The translations under genes and the position numbers were made by a program. From the NCBI GenBank assembly GCA_023213315.1, contig JAKCPI010003142.1:1-64000 (forward strand): a DNA stretch of 64,000 nucleotides. The letters run 5' to 3'. The notes below the pieces were generated by a model, which was not told where the DNA came from, did not search any database, and saw only the letters and a program-made list of their open reading frames with translations. This DNA is from Euborellia annulipes. Taxonomy: Eukaryota > Arthropoda > Insecta > Dermaptera > Anisolabididae. This document shows, piece by piece, positions 10,459-22,853 of the stretch. Numbering within the stretch: position 1 is the first letter of the stretch; the number at the start of each line of letters is the position of its first letter.

Positions 10459-12997
10459 ATGAAACGTCGATTTATTGATGATTATTTTAAAAAAGAAACA
10501 GGTAAGAATGGCCGTAGGCCTACTCTTAAAAACTTATTTTTCTTCGCCAAAAATATACGTACGCTAAAAATTTAATAAAAAAATGAAAATTTCTTATTAT
10601 ATCTGGTTCTTTCGTAGGCTCTTTAGAAAAAGGAAGCATTAGCACGGGTAGTCCTTTGCACCATGAGCATCGCCCTAGTACCAGCAGTAACATTTCTTCC
10701 ACAAACACCATAGGTATTAATATAATAATTTCAAAAAATGAGTCATTATGCTTGTTTATTGTTTTGTTGCCTTGCTCAGAGATCGGAAATTCAATTAAAT
10801 AATTTATTCATTTATTTAACAGAAAACATCGCCGATGATCCATCTGCTCCTGTAAAGAGTGTTTCTTTTGCTTTTACTAAAAACACACACGAAAAGATAT
10901 GCTCTTTAAACGAACCGTATCAACCTTTGGATATTCCTCCATGGACCCAATCTGGACGTAATCATAATTTTCAGAATGAGTGGTTCACAACATACCCTTG
11001 GCTTCATTTTGACTCAATGACTAAAAGTATTTTTTGTTTCATATGTGTCCAAGCGCTAGGAAAAAAATTAGTAAAATGTGAAAAAATCATGAAACAAACT
11101 TAGTGATTGATGGGTATAAAAACTGGAAAAAAATTATCATAAAATTAAAAAGTCACGAAAAATCTGCTTTTCACAAAGAATCATTTATAAAATTAGAAGC
11201 ACTGAAGAAAAATACTCCAATTATTTCCTTATTATCTGAACAAACATTATCTGTTCAAATACAAAATCAAATCGCTCTAAAAACAATAATAACCTCAGCA
11301 TTATATTTAGCTCGTCAGGGAATTGCATTTAGAGCACATGATATTAATGAAGGAAATTTCATTCAATTATTACGTCTCAGGGAAAATGACATTCCAGAAT
11401 TAAAATTATTTTTAAAACACAAAAAATCATATAATTCTTCAGATATTCAGAATGAAATATTGAGAATTATTTCCCATGATATTTTGCGTAAAATTATTAA
11501 AATAATAAAAAAAGAGGAGAATATTCTCTCATTGTTGATGAAACCAATGATGTACAGGGAAAAGAACAAGTTTCTATATCGATCAGATCTGTAGATGAAG
11601 ATACTCTTGAAATTGATGAGTTTTTTCTTGGTCTCTATGACACTCACTCTATGACTGGGGAATCATTGTATAATATTATAAAAGACATGCTTATTCGTTT
11701 TGATTTAAGTATGGATCTCTTGCGAGGACAATGCTATGACGGAGGATCAAATATGACCGGAATAAAAAACGGTGTCAAATCAAGAGTGTTGGCAGATCAA
11801 CCAATGGCTTTATTTATTCATTGTTCAGCTCATTCTCTAAATTTGGCTGTGCAGGATTCTTCAAAAAGAATTCCTTTAATACGTGATTGCCTTCAATGGG
11901 TAAACGACATAGGAGTTATTGTCAAAGAATCACCAAAACGATCACATAATTTTCATGAGATTGCTAAGGCTCATGGAATAGAGAAAACTGGCCCTCGGCC
12001 ATTATGCCCAACCCGTTGGACCATCAGACATACTTCATTGTCAGGGGTTATCAATACTTACCCTGCTGTTTTGGACTTTCTATTTTCATTAGCATCTTGT
12101 AATGATGATATAGGGTCCAAAGCCAGGGGACTTTATGATCAATTATCAAAGGGTTCTATATACTTTGGAATTAGACTTAGTTATCTAATGTTTTCTTTAA
12201 CTGATCAATTGAGCAATGTTCTTCAAAGTGAAACGCAAACTGTAGCTGGGGCAAAGGAAGCTGTTGAGTTAGTTTTAGAATCTTTAAAAAAAAAACGCTC
12301 AGAACAATTTTTTAATGAAATGTGGAAGGATGTAAAGAAAAAAATAAAAGAAATGAATCTTGAGGAGCCCTCGTTACCGAGAAAGCGAGAGATTCCTAAA
12401 AAATTTCTATATAAACCTAACGAGTCTGAACACAAGTTCACGTCAATAGAAGAATATTTTAGAAAAACTTTCTATGAAGTTATTGATGGGATAATCAACG
12501 AGATTGAATTAAGATTCTCCCAACCGGGGTTTTTAAAATATCTACAAATCGAAAAAATTGTTATTTTAGAAACCCGTTTTTGGGACCAATCTGTTATAGA
12601 TATTTTAAAAGAATATGAGTTTGTAGAAGAAAAGGTCAAAAGAGAATTTGATTTCTTTAGGGAATTAATTCCTCAAGCTAAATGCTTGAATGATTTTGTA
12701 ATAAAATACAAAAATCTTAATCAAGAATCAAAAAAATTATTTCCTAACCTGAGAAATATTCTAAAACTACTTTTAGTGATCCCGGCCACATCAGCAACCG
12801 CTGAGCGCTCATTTTCTATGTTAAGAAGAATAAAAACATATCTTCGCTCAACAATGACGCAAGAACGATTAAATCATGTATGCATAATAAATACATATCC
12901 AGAAATCGTAGATGAAATAGATATCCAAAATATCATGGCTACATTTATAAATAGTAATGACTTTAGAATTCAACATTTTGGCAAAATTAAAAAATAA
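10459..12997 (+). pseudogene. hAT transposase gene (ZMYM1/DUF4371-like), three coding exons, two frameshifts
   Basis: Reconstructed exons are 10459-10501 (starts MKRRFIDDYFKKET), 10618-10713 and 10823-12997, with consistent reading phase across GT-AG introns. The intact product would be about 770 residues. In order it shows a TTF-type zinc finger near the N-terminus (QNEWFTTYPWLHF, then CFICVQ), the RNase H-like catalytic core with IVDETND (first catalytic Asp, around 11532-11550) and GQCYDGGSNMTG (second Asp, 11726-11761), CPTRW, and the C-terminal hAT dimerisation region (IPATSATAERSFSMLRRIK, about 12780-12833). Two breaks are visible. Around 11060-11086, near A-runs, the frame shifts by one lost base; around 11515-11535, just before the first catalytic Asp, it shifts again the same way. 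The protein is therefore not made intact from this copy. The family cuts and pastes its own DNA; host-domesticated relatives include the ZMYM proteins. Confidence 0.88.
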
Positions 12998-13141
12998 TTT
13001 CCATGATTTATAAATAATATTATTATTGATATATATATATATTTATATAAATAAAAATTGTATTCAAGCAAATGTTTCTTTTTAATTATTATTACTCTTA
13101 TTAAACCTTTTTTTTATATTCTTTCCCTTTCAATCACATCA

Positions 13142-13410
13142 CTTTTTTTTTTTTTTTTTTTAACATTCACACTTTTTTCTCATTCACACTCACATGCACC
13201 CACACATTCATACAGTCTTTTCGGCTTAGGCCATTTAAGACTTTGACGATAACAGTTATGAATATATATTATTTGGGGTCCAGGCATTCTTATTTAAGCC
13301 ATTTGGTATCCAAATGCCTTAAATAAAATCATCGGACTGCCTGGGGTCCGAACCCGCGACGTTCGGTATACGAGGTTAGCACTCTAACCCCTACACCAAG
13401 CCCCGAGGGC
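13142..13410 (-). mobile_element. SINE family 1, copy b, inside the hAT transposon
   Basis: This is a full-length copy with the A-tail (as poly-T) at 13143-13161 and the tRNA-like head at about 13340-13410. Flanking repeats AATCACATCA (13132-13141) and AATCATATCA (13411-13420) match at 9 of 10 positions. It inserted after the hAT did. Confidence 0.85.
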
Positions 13411-13475
13411 AATCATATCATCTCCATATAGGAAGAGGTTGCCCCCCCTGATTCAAATTCGTTCCGGCGCCCCTG

Positions 13476-14523
13476 CCCATTCTAACCAAGAGCAGAATAT
13501 TATTCAGTTGAAAGGAATTTTTTACGAGCTAGTAGAATCATAAATATTATAATATTTATTACTATTTAATATTAAAAATATTTCAACTTATATACATACC
13601 TATAGTAGATACATAGTTTTTTCTAACATATTATGCCATAAAATATTTAAACATGACATGCGTTACTGTCTAAGTACTTTATTGTCTTTAATAGAAAATA
13701 GTTCTCAGATAAAAAATTTGCTAATAATTTATCAATATTTATAAAAAAAAAAAAAAATTAATCGTAATTTAAAAATTCAATTTGTTGGAGAATTGGTTAC
13801 TTGTCAAACTGGAGGGGTTGGACATGTAACCACTTCTGCATCAAATTGAACGAATTTTGGTCGAGTTTCAAATTAAATCATATGTAATTTAAATAATCTA
13901 AAATCACCTTACAATCATAGTAAGAAAAAAATGTCAATAAATTTAATAGGATTAGAATTATAAAGCCTGGAATGTGTTATTAAATGTATTATATTAATAA
14001 TATATCATACTAATTAATAAAATGTTCTCGTTTTTCATTAATTAGCTGACTGATTTTGCCATTGGATTCAAATAAATTTCTCCCAATTTAAGCCTCCGCC
14101 TTAAGCACTATGTATCTATATTTATACATCTAGGTTGGTTGGTTTTAACAAAATGGCGGCATTTAATGGGGAATAATTGCATTTGTTGTCCGGTGGGAAC
14201 GCAAGGAATTCAAGACGAGTGCCATCGAATTTGCTCATCGACTGAGTTTTGCTTTTATTTCTCTTGGGGATAAAAAAAAAAAAAAAAACTTCTAGAAATG
14301 TGTCATTTTCCAATCGGGCATTGAAGTTGTCTTAAAATCTTTTTAAATGAAGTCACTAATAAATTTAAAAAACTTTGAGTTTTTCAAATCTGTATGATGT
14401 ATCAGTCGAAAAAATCAGCCGAAAATAACTCTGAAAGCTAATTCAATCGTCTGGAAACGTTTCGGTTCATTCTAAAACATACTTAGATATTTAAAGTTGT
14501 TACGACAATAAATATTAAATTTT
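13476..14523. other. AT-rich DNA, no gene seen
   Basis: Only homopolymer runs are present, plus one AAAATGGCGGC word (14151-14161) resembling a YY1 core. No repeat boundary was recognised. Confidence 0.5.
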
Positions 14524-15112
14524 TTACTTTCTCTTACCTATATGTATATTTTAATATTCATATTGGATTCATGTCGAAAATTCAATGATGGATATAGGCG
14601 TTTTGAGGTCCCCTGAATCCAAAAAAGTGATTTTCGCAACATGGTCTGTCTCCAAATTAGGAGGTTGAAATTTTATAAGTTAGATAACTCCCCTGGGACG
14701 TGACACGAAGCTTTTGAACAAAATCAGCCAAAGAGTAGACCAGTACTTTACTGATGTACTTTTTCAGTTATTTTAGATTTTCTCAAAATTCGCTTCAACG
14801 ATTACGATTAGAATTCAAAAATCAATTATTTTGTACATGCTCTTTAAAATGTATATTCTCATTTTGCCATTGAAATCTTTTGAAACACATCTTGTACTTC
14901 ATAGGAAAGATAAGAGAAATGATTGCCAGTGTAACAAAATATAAATAACTTTCCCATGTTTATCAATTTAACATCTTGAATTCAAATGTTCTGTCGGAAC
15001 CTAGATATATTTCGACACAAAAAATCTGGTGTGTCATGCACGGAATACACCTTTCTCTTAGCTTTGCTAAGAGAAAGTTGTGTGCTGTACGACCCTTCAC
15101 ACCAGATTTTTT
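14524..15112 (-). repeat. Element T copy 5 (-)
   Basis: It runs from TTTACTTTCTCTTACCTATA through TTTTGAGGTCCCCTGAATCC and TTTTGAACAAAATCAGCCAA to the hairpin ending CACACCAGATTTTTT. There is no long CA microsatellite. Confidence 0.85.
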
Positions 15113-18100
15113 TATTAAGAGTGTCTTTAGGGTTTTGATGTGGAGATGAGCCAACTAAAAAATTTTTTATGGGCTTGAGAATTAATGGTTCTTTTTTTGT
15201 AATTATTATTTTTTTTTTTTGTCCTTTTTGTGTTATTGTTTTTATTAAAATTTCATCTTATTTTTAACGATCAACTGCTAGAGATAATCATACAAAATTT
15301 GAAATTGGATATGATATATTTTGATTAATTACCGAAAATGGTCCAGTTTTTTTTTTTTTACTATATTTTCACTAGTGTCTTTATGTAGCCTATTTGGACA
15401 AGTTTTCTCATTCTTTTATTTAATATCTTGCTAGGTGATACAAAAAGAAAGTATAACTTCATTGCAATTTCGTTGGTTAAATCCTAGACATATCATTTTA
15501 TTTTTTATTTAGGAAATTATAATTAATTTAATTTCAGTATTTTGACAAATTTCTCATGCTTATAGACCCATTGAATTATTATTTGGAATATTAATAACAA
15601 TTTGAAATCTTTTTTCTATTGTATCATTTTAACTATGAGAGTTGAAAATTTCGATCTACCTTTTTTTTCGAATTATGAAGTTCCCTAATAAAGTCTTGGT
15701 CGCTTGCAAAATCGTTTTGCAAACACACAACATGGACAAACTAAACCTCTCTCTATCTTCTCTCTCTTTCTTTTAATGTCGAAATTTCTTAAGAAAATAT
15801 TTAACTTTGTTGGAAGATTTGAAGAAAAAATAAGAAATCTTAAAGTAGGTTGTCTCGATTTATTTTTATTTTTTTTTTTTTTAACTAAAAATTTTTTCAT
15901 AATCGTTTCCATGTTTCTATAAATTAAGAAAGTATTTATTTATTCTTATGTGACATGGTAGTTAATTGAATAAATAAATAAATATAAAATTTTTATCGTT
16001 TAATAGAAAAAAAAAAAAAATTGAATTTATTAAAAATTTCGGGAATGACTTTCCCTAGATATTTTCAAATACAAATGCTTAAAAAAAATCATCAAACAAA
16101 GCGGTCATCATACCTAGAGAAAATTTAAATATCCTGCTACAAAAAAAATATCGATATTCTTAATTTCCCCATTCATTGTCGTGTAGAGACGGAAGCTATT
16201 GGTCCAGCATCGTTTGGTTAGTTGCCTTCGCCAAGTTCCTCATCTGTTTCGCGTAAATCTTCCCTAGTTGGCTCCTCAGGTTTCACGTCACTTTGCAAAC
16301 TACAATCAAATAAATTTGTTCTCATCGATTACAAAAAAAAAAAAAAATTATAAATTCACCCAAAGAGAGAAATTTTTATTGTATTTTAATGGAATGACGT
16401 TAAGTGCCAAAGCTAATCATTAAATAATTTTTTTTAAACACAATTAATGGATATATTATCTGTCTCTATTTCGCTATTTACATATATTAAATAGTACATA
16501 AATAAAAAGTACAACACAAAGAAACCACTTTATTCGTCATTGAAATTAAAAACATTATAGGGGAGTATTTTGTTGCCCACTACTTTGATGAATATATGTT
16601 ACTATAAAATAAAATATCTCTTCTTATCACATAATTAAAAACAAACAATAATTGTTTCAATAAAAAATGGAACTTTATATATTCCGAACACACGTATCGG
16701 CTGGCAATTAGATATTTCCAATATTATTTTTTGAATATATAATACGATCCAAGTTGTGCTTGTGCAGATCTGAATAGATTATATTCGTTCACCACCAAAT
16801 TAATTTTATTTCTACCTCACAATAACTGCCCAAAATATATTTTAAAAAATTGTATAGCTACAAATACTGACATTAAAATCTAGCTCCAAGCCATTTTCAA
16901 ATTGAAAAGCCTAAAAGCAGAAAATAACATCTAAATAAATAGCGTATTCAAAATCACTGTTTTATAGAAACGTCAAAAGCCGCTCGGCTATTTGTTGGAA
17001 TATTTCATATTTAATATTATAAAGTCAAATATATATTTTATTATGCGTAAATATCAAATCACTTTTAAAATAATAGTGCTTGGAAAATGCTCTATTTTAA
17101 AATATATTTGATAGAAATTCTTCTATTTATGTTCACTTTAAACTTGTACATTATTTTACAAATTTTTTTTAACACATAATTATACTCTGCACGCACAAAA
17201 TTTATTAAATAACGTAATAATAAATTATGTTCATATCATTTACCAACAAGGAAAAAAGCTATAATTCGCTCTAATTAGATTACACTAATTTAATTGAAAT
17301 TTTTATTTAAAAAAAAAAAAATAAATAAATAAATAATGAATCATTCATTCTCTTAAATCACAATTACTCTTAGATTTTTTAAAATTCAAACTAAACCAAT
17401 TAATTTTGTTACGTGAATAAAATACAGAGTGAAATAGGTAAATAAATAACCCGCTACTTTTTTCGTAAAGTATGTTAGTGAAGTGCCTTCTCTCGTTTAT
17501 AGAAATAGATAATTTTTTTATGATATATTTTTACTAATAATAATTTTTTAAAATTTTGAAAAATTTTCCAAAGGAAATAGAAAATTACCTTTTTTTTATT
17601 ATCTTTTCCCCACTAATAAATTATTTTTTTTGTTTGATAAAACTTGCACTTTAATGACGCTTCATCTCATAAAATTTTTTTTTTCTCGAATATAAATTTA
17701 AATTCGAACGTTCAATTTTATTCATTGGCAATGTGAACAAAAAAATAAGCAAACGAATGCTCTCTCATAGGCTATTAAATTGCTATTTATTTATGCACCC
17801 ATCAGTTTATCTAATTCTTAGGGGCCAGGTGACGGGAGGGGGGGGGGGAGCAGAGAACATGTCGCTAGTGTCAACTCTTAAGTGAAAGCCCTGCAATGTT
17901 TGTATATTTGCGTGTATAATCAGATTGCCAAACTGACACCGACTACTATGAAAGAGCAAGCAAAAAGCAAAAAAAAAAAAACAAAAAAAAAACAAATACA
18001 GCGATAATAATTAATTTTTCGACTGTATTATTATGAAAGCCAGCCTTTTCAAAGCATTTTAAATCCAGAATACAAAAATATTTTCGTAAAATTTTCAGTT

Positions 18101-18180
18101 TTTTATTTTTTATCTTTATTCCCCCTCTTGGATACGCCCTCTTAAGTACTCGACTTGCTCAAAATAATAATCATATTTAA
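15113..18180. other. AT-rich DNA, little recognised
   Basis: Apart from the weak exon candidate at 16218-16299 and a G-run near 17840, it holds homopolymer-rich sequence with no recognised feature. Confidence 0.5.
16218..16299 (-). CDS. Possible terminal coding exon on the minus strand, unrecognised
   Basis: On the minus strand an acceptor-like TTTGATTGTAG is followed by 27 codons ending in TAA: LQSDVKPEEPTREDLRETDE then ELGEGN. The acidic, low-complexity composition and the GC content above its surroundings suggest a C-terminal tail of a protein. The frame is short enough to be open by chance, no upstream exon was found, and it would lie inside the presumed ftz-f1 intron on the opposite strand. 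Confidence 0.25.
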
Positions 18181-18190
18181 TATATAAATC

Positions 18191-18426
18191 CAAGGGCGGA
18201 TCCAGAGGTGTTTCTCGGGAGGGGGGGGTAATCTGGTGTGACTCGTCGCACAGCACACTATTTTTTTTTTAATTTCGATAATTTAAAAGCGCATTCTGTA
18301 CTTGTTTGCCAGAATATAAATACACATCAAATTTTTAAGTATTAATTTTAAAAATTTTACATTAAAAATAAATTTTTTTGCGAAAAAAAGGTATTTTTTT
18401 CGAACCCCCCCTTGTATCCGCCCTTG
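18191..18426. mobile_element. hAT-type MITE (236 bp) containing an element T hairpin fragment
   Basis: The left end is CAAGGGCGGATCCA and the right end CTTGTATCCGCCCTTG, imperfect inverted repeats. The 8-bp duplications TATAAATC lie at 18183-18190 and 18427-18434. At about 18230-18262 it contains ATCTGGTGTGAC and CGCACAGCACAC, the start of the element T hairpin. Confidence 0.85.
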
Positions 18427-18587
18427 TATAAATCACTAACCACTCACTTCCATTTTTGTCGAAAAGTTTACCACTCTCTCAAGCTGATTGGTTAGAGTGA
18501 GAGGAAGCGGAGTTAGAGAAGGAAATTTAAAACTTTAAAATTTCCAAACATTGATCAAGAATTGATTGATGCATTTGCTCGCTGAAT

Positions 18588-19410
18588 TGGGCAAGATACT
18601 CAAAAAAAAAGTATCTAAATTAGGGTCCGACCGAAACAAGATTTTCAGCCGAAACCGAAACCGAATATTCGGCCTCAACCTTAGTTTCGGCCGAAACCGT
18701 AACCGAAACAGAAACTTGTATTTCCTATAAAAAAATTTATATTTTTTTTTTGAAATTTTTTCCCCTCTGTGAAAATCATTTGACCTTTTTTTAGGGAGAC
18801 AAAAAATTTTTTCTCCTTCAAGTGCAAATCATTTGACCTTTTTTTTTAAGACTCAAGTTTCGGCTACTTTTGGGCCGAAACCGAAACTACGGCCGAAACC
18901 ATGATTTTTGGCCGAAACTGGCCGAAACCGAAACCGAATATTCGGTCGGTTCCTAATCTAAATACAGGATACTTTGATTTTGAGTATCTATTGATAAATA
19001 CAAGATACAAAATACTTTGATTTTGTGTACACTCATAAATAAAAACACTGATAAATAAAAACAGTTTATATAGTCAGAAGAGTTTGAGTGAGAAGATAAA
19101 AAATATTAATAAATAAATAATCACATATAAGGACTAAATAAGAAGTATAAATTAAAAAAAAAAAAAAGGCTCAAAAGTCATAAAGCAAATATAAAACACA
19201 AAATAGTGTCAATTAGATAGGCGCCAAATTCAAATATGAAAAAATGAAAGTATTTTTTTTGGAATCGTAAATAGTCAATTTTTAAGTATCTACAATAAAT
19301 ACAAATTACTAAATTCTCTTTTTAAACCATTTATCTAAATACAAGATACTCGATACATTGTGCATCTAGATACAAAAGTATCTTAGATACTTCTATCTGG
19401 ATACTGCCTA
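18588..19410. repeat. Degenerate GTATCTAGATAC-type repeat interrupted by MITE copy B
   Basis: The words AGTATCTA, GATACAAAATACTTTG and TCTAGATACAAAAGTATC recur on both sides of the MITE at 18621-18955. The outer edges GGGCAAGATACT and AGTATCC/GGATACTGCC look like weak inverted termini, but no target duplication was found. It is probably an old DNA-transposon remnant. Confidence 0.45.
18621..18955. mobile_element. CCGAAACCG-rich hAT MITE, copy B (335 bp)
   Basis: It has the same ends and interior as copy A. The 8-bp duplications ATCTAAAT lie at 18613-18620 and 18956-18963. It is inserted into an older repeat made of GTATCTAGATAC-like words that spans about 18588-19410. Confidence 0.9.
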
Positions 19411-19988
19411 CACATCTCATTAAATAAACTTTGTAACATTTTTATGTTGAATGTCAATTGAGATCGTAAACAGATTCTAATAAATATTTAACATTATTAT
19501 TATTATTTTTTACTTTTTTTTTGAAAACATTTACTATACAAATTTTTCATTCATAAAGTATATTCTTATTACAATTACTTTACAAAGAAAAAAGTTGTTT
19601 GGGTTATATCTGATTAGTGTTTATACTTCTCAACTTTAGAGACAAATGTTTTAAGAAAAGCCTAGCGCCTTTTCACATACATTTTTTCTGACATTTTTAT
19701 AGCTATTAATATACTAATTTGATTTATACTTTTTTGATCTCACTCAATGAATAAACTCTTGGGATTAGTCAGTTTTTTCGGCTTGTTCTTTTTTTTTTTC
19801 TTTTGTCTCCTATATACCAGTAAAACCGGAATCCATTCACAAATTGAAATCAAACGTTTTAGTCTTGATATTTTTTTTTTTTTTTTTTTTTGAAAATGCT
19901 AACATAAAAACCACTAAATGATTATAATTATTAAATTATTCTTGTAGATAAAAATAAACAAAATTATTTTGTCGTAATAAATTACATT

Positions 19989-20045
19989 TTTTTTTTACTT
20001 TCTCTTACCTATATATGTAATACTGGTTATAGTGAGAAAGTATTT
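19989..20045 (-). repeat. Element T terminal fragment (-)
   Basis: Only the terminal hairpin is present (TTTACTTTCTCTTACCTATA then GTGAGAAAGTATTTC). Confidence 0.6.
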
Positions 20046-20226
20046 CAAAAATATACAACTAAATTGCTAAACATTCCAGCTCTTAAACAGTAATATGACA
20101 TTTTATTCTATTTCTCTCATGAAACGTAAAAATTTTGAAATTTTCACGAATATAATACTTTCCCTTTACCTTTACTTCTAAATAAAATATTGCTAAAAAG
20201 TAAAGATTCATTCATATGATTATTTT

Positions 20227-20371
20227 TACTTTCTCTTACCTATGTATATATGTAATATATATATAGAGAGAAAGTATTGGTTTCATGTCAAAAATTCGAT
20301 GTCGAGATTTTGATGGATCTTCACGTTTTGAGGTCCCCTGAATCCAAAAAAGTGGTTTTCGCGACATGGTC

Positions 20372-20425
<54 letters not shown>

Positions 20426-21268
20426 TGTGTGTGTCTGTGTGTGTTCAATTTTAAGCATGAAGGAATTGAGCTATGAGGCTGAAATTTTATATTTAAGTTA
20501 AACACCCCCCGGGACCGACAAAATAAGCTTTTAATCAAAATCGGCCAAAAAGTACTAGTACTTTACTGATGTACTTTTTCAGTTTTTTTCGATTTTCTCA
20601 AAATTCGCTCTAACGATTTTGATTAAAATTCAAAAAATCAATTATTTTTTAGATGCTCTTTCAAATGTATATTCTCGTTTTGCCCTCAAAATTGTTTGAA
20701 GCACACTTTACTCTTGTGCTTCATAGGAAAGATAGGAGAAATAAATGGTTGCCATGGTAACCGAATTTAAATCTTTCTTTTTATTAGATTAAAAATCAAT
20801 TATTATTTAAACGCCCATTTTTTTTCGGAGAAAACATATCTCTCTCTCTCACAAAACTATCTTCTCTCTTTCTACGCGTTTTAAATTTTTCTACCTTATT
20901 TATCTTCGCATTTGGCCAATGTTAATTTCCTATAGGGATTTGTATGTTAATTTCGATTCAAAAGGGGGTCCCCTTTGGAACTTTTTACGCATTTAAAATT
21001 TTTTTTCCAATTCTTATGAAATTTTGTATTTATTTACGAATCTATATTGTGTATAAAATGTCCAAATATGAGATTAAAATTTTGAAAAATAACCATAGTT
21101 TATTTCAAGCAATCAACATTTAAAATGCAAGTTTGAAACTAAGGTGCTATGGGAAACTAAATATATCTCGACACAAAAAATCTGGTGTGACCAGCACAGT
21201 GCACAACTTTCTCTTACCGAAGGGTAAGAGAAAGTTGTGTGCTGTGCGCCAGTCACACCAGATTTTTT
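20227..21268 (-). repeat. Element T copy 6 (-), long variant (1.04 kb)
   Basis: The standard 3' half (TG repeat at 20376-20441) is followed by a second, subfamily-specific inner segment. That segment, including TGTATTTATTTACGAATCTA and TTTGAAACTAAGGTGCTATG, is shared with the copy ending at 6360. It ends in the hairpin with CTTTCTCTTACCGAAGGGTA and GTCACACCAGAT. Confidence 0.82.
20376..20441. repeat. TG microsatellite inside element T
   Basis: Some 30 TG units with a few TCTG interruptions, at the same internal position as the CA, CCCA or absent repeats of other T copies. Confidence 0.92.
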
Positions 21269-22220
21269 CACCTAATTATTAGAAAAAAAAATCAAAATGA
21301 AATAGGGTCATCTATTTAAATTACAAAATTTTAATCTAAATTAAAAAAAAAAATATATATATGTTAGCATAATATAAAAAGAAAGCTAATTCTAATAAAG
21401 ATAAATTCATAAGCAATGATTATAATAATTATTTTTTATTAAATTTTTTCGGTTCCTTTAAAAACTATAGAGATTGATTACCTCAATTAGCATGCTTTTG
21501 CAATATATTCTTTTTGTATTTTTTTTTTTTTTTTTTTTTTTAAAGATAATTTGTCATGTTGTCTTTTGCTTGCATCACTTAAAGGCCTACATCCACCTTG
21601 TATTCTTCTTAATAACATTACTAAACTCTACTCCAATCATTTCTCAATGATTTAATATTGGAATTGATGTTTTCTAAAGCCTTCTAAATGGAATCGTTAA
21701 CTAGTTCTCTAAATTGGCCACTGATAAGATGTTGACCCAGTCATCTACTCGTCTCAATGGTTCTTTAGAAAAGATTGACGGTTCCAATTGACGATAAGCG
21801 ATTAACTTATTATTATTTACATCATTTGGGGTCATGACTGGTAGATAACTTAAAATAACCAGCGTGTTTCACTCTCGCTTTACTGAGATATTCTCATTCA
21901 CTTTCAGTCAAAAGGAAATGAAGTTGAAATGAGGTTTACGGCTTTAACAGAATGATCAAGAAATTGTCTTTATTATACATGAATTTAAACTCTTTCATTT
22001 TAATTTTCTTATTTAGCTCAATAAATGTTTTCCTAATTTTTTTTTTTTTTTTTTTTTTTTTTAATAAAAAAATTACTTATATTTCCTCTTTGATTAGAAA
22101 CTTCTCTTTATTTAATCATTTGATATATATTAGAGATAAAAATTCTTAGAGTAGATGCTGAAGAAACTAAAAAAAAAATCTCTTCATGTATATTTTCTAT
22201 AGAATTACAACAAGAAAAAA
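21269..22220. other. AT-rich DNA, no gene seen
   Basis: Long T-runs at 21521-21541 and 22038-22062; nothing else was recognised. Confidence 0.5.
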
Positions 22221-22853
22221 ATCTGGTCTGACTGGCGCACAGCACACAACTTTCTCTTACCTTCGGTAATCGAAAGTTGTGTACAAGCGTACACCAGATT
22301 TTTTGTGTCGACATGTATTTTGTTTCCGACAGTACGGTACATTCGATTTTCAAGATGTACAATTTATTAAGTATGGCAAAATATTTAAATTTTGTTACCA
22401 TGGCAACCATTTCTACTATCTTTTCTATGGAGTACAAGATTAAAGTGGTCTTCAGAAGATTTCAATGGCAAAATGATAATATACATTTTAAAGAGCATCT
22501 AAAAAATAATTGATTTATGAATTTAAAAAAAATTCTTGGAGCGAATTTTTAGAAAATAAAAAAAAAACTGAAAAAGTACATCAGTAAAGTACTAGTACTC
22601 TTTGACCGATTTTGATTAAAAGCTTATTTTCACGGTCCAGGAGGGCACAAAACTTAATTATAAAATTTCAACCTCCTAGCTCAATTCCTTCATGCCTAAA
22701 TTGAACACAGACAGACCATGTCGCGAAAACAACTTTTTTGGATTCAGGGGACCTCAAAACGTGTATATCCATCAAAAACTCGACATCGAATTTTTGACAT
22801 GAATCCAATACTTTCTCTCTCATATATTAACTTATATAGAGGTAAGAGAAAGT
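22221..22853 (+). repeat. Element T copy 7 (+)
   Basis: Hairpin ATCTGGTCTGACTGGCGCAC to TACACCAGATTTTTTG, family middle, AGACAGACCATGTCGCGAAA, and the end GAGGTAAGAGAAAGT. The microsatellite is nearly absent. Confidence 0.85.

Larger units (their letters stand above)
7895..13475 (+). mobile_element. Complete hAT DNA transposon (5.58 kb), decayed, with nested insertions
   Basis: The ends are terminal inverted repeats: left CATAGGCGCCGGAAC, right end reverse complement CAGGGGCGCCGGAAC (13 of 15 identical). Perfect 8-bp target duplications CCCATTCT lie at 7887-7894 and 13476-13483, the hAT superfamily hallmark. Just inside both ends are G- or C-rich runs. The body holds a spliced transposase gene, broken by frameshifts. 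A promoter/5' exon is suggested by a possible donor AAAT|GTAAGT (GT at 8585) and an acceptor AACAG near 10442, just before the transposase ATG. If real, that 5' UTR intron holds the nested MITE at 8876-10165. A second insertion, a SINE, lies downstream of the transposase. AATAAA near 13050 could serve as polyadenylation signal. Confidence 0.9.

Noticed and set aside
20236..20538. 100-codon frame with a His/Thr repeat
   Set aside because: It is a translation of the element T microsatellite; the same frame recurs in other T copies.
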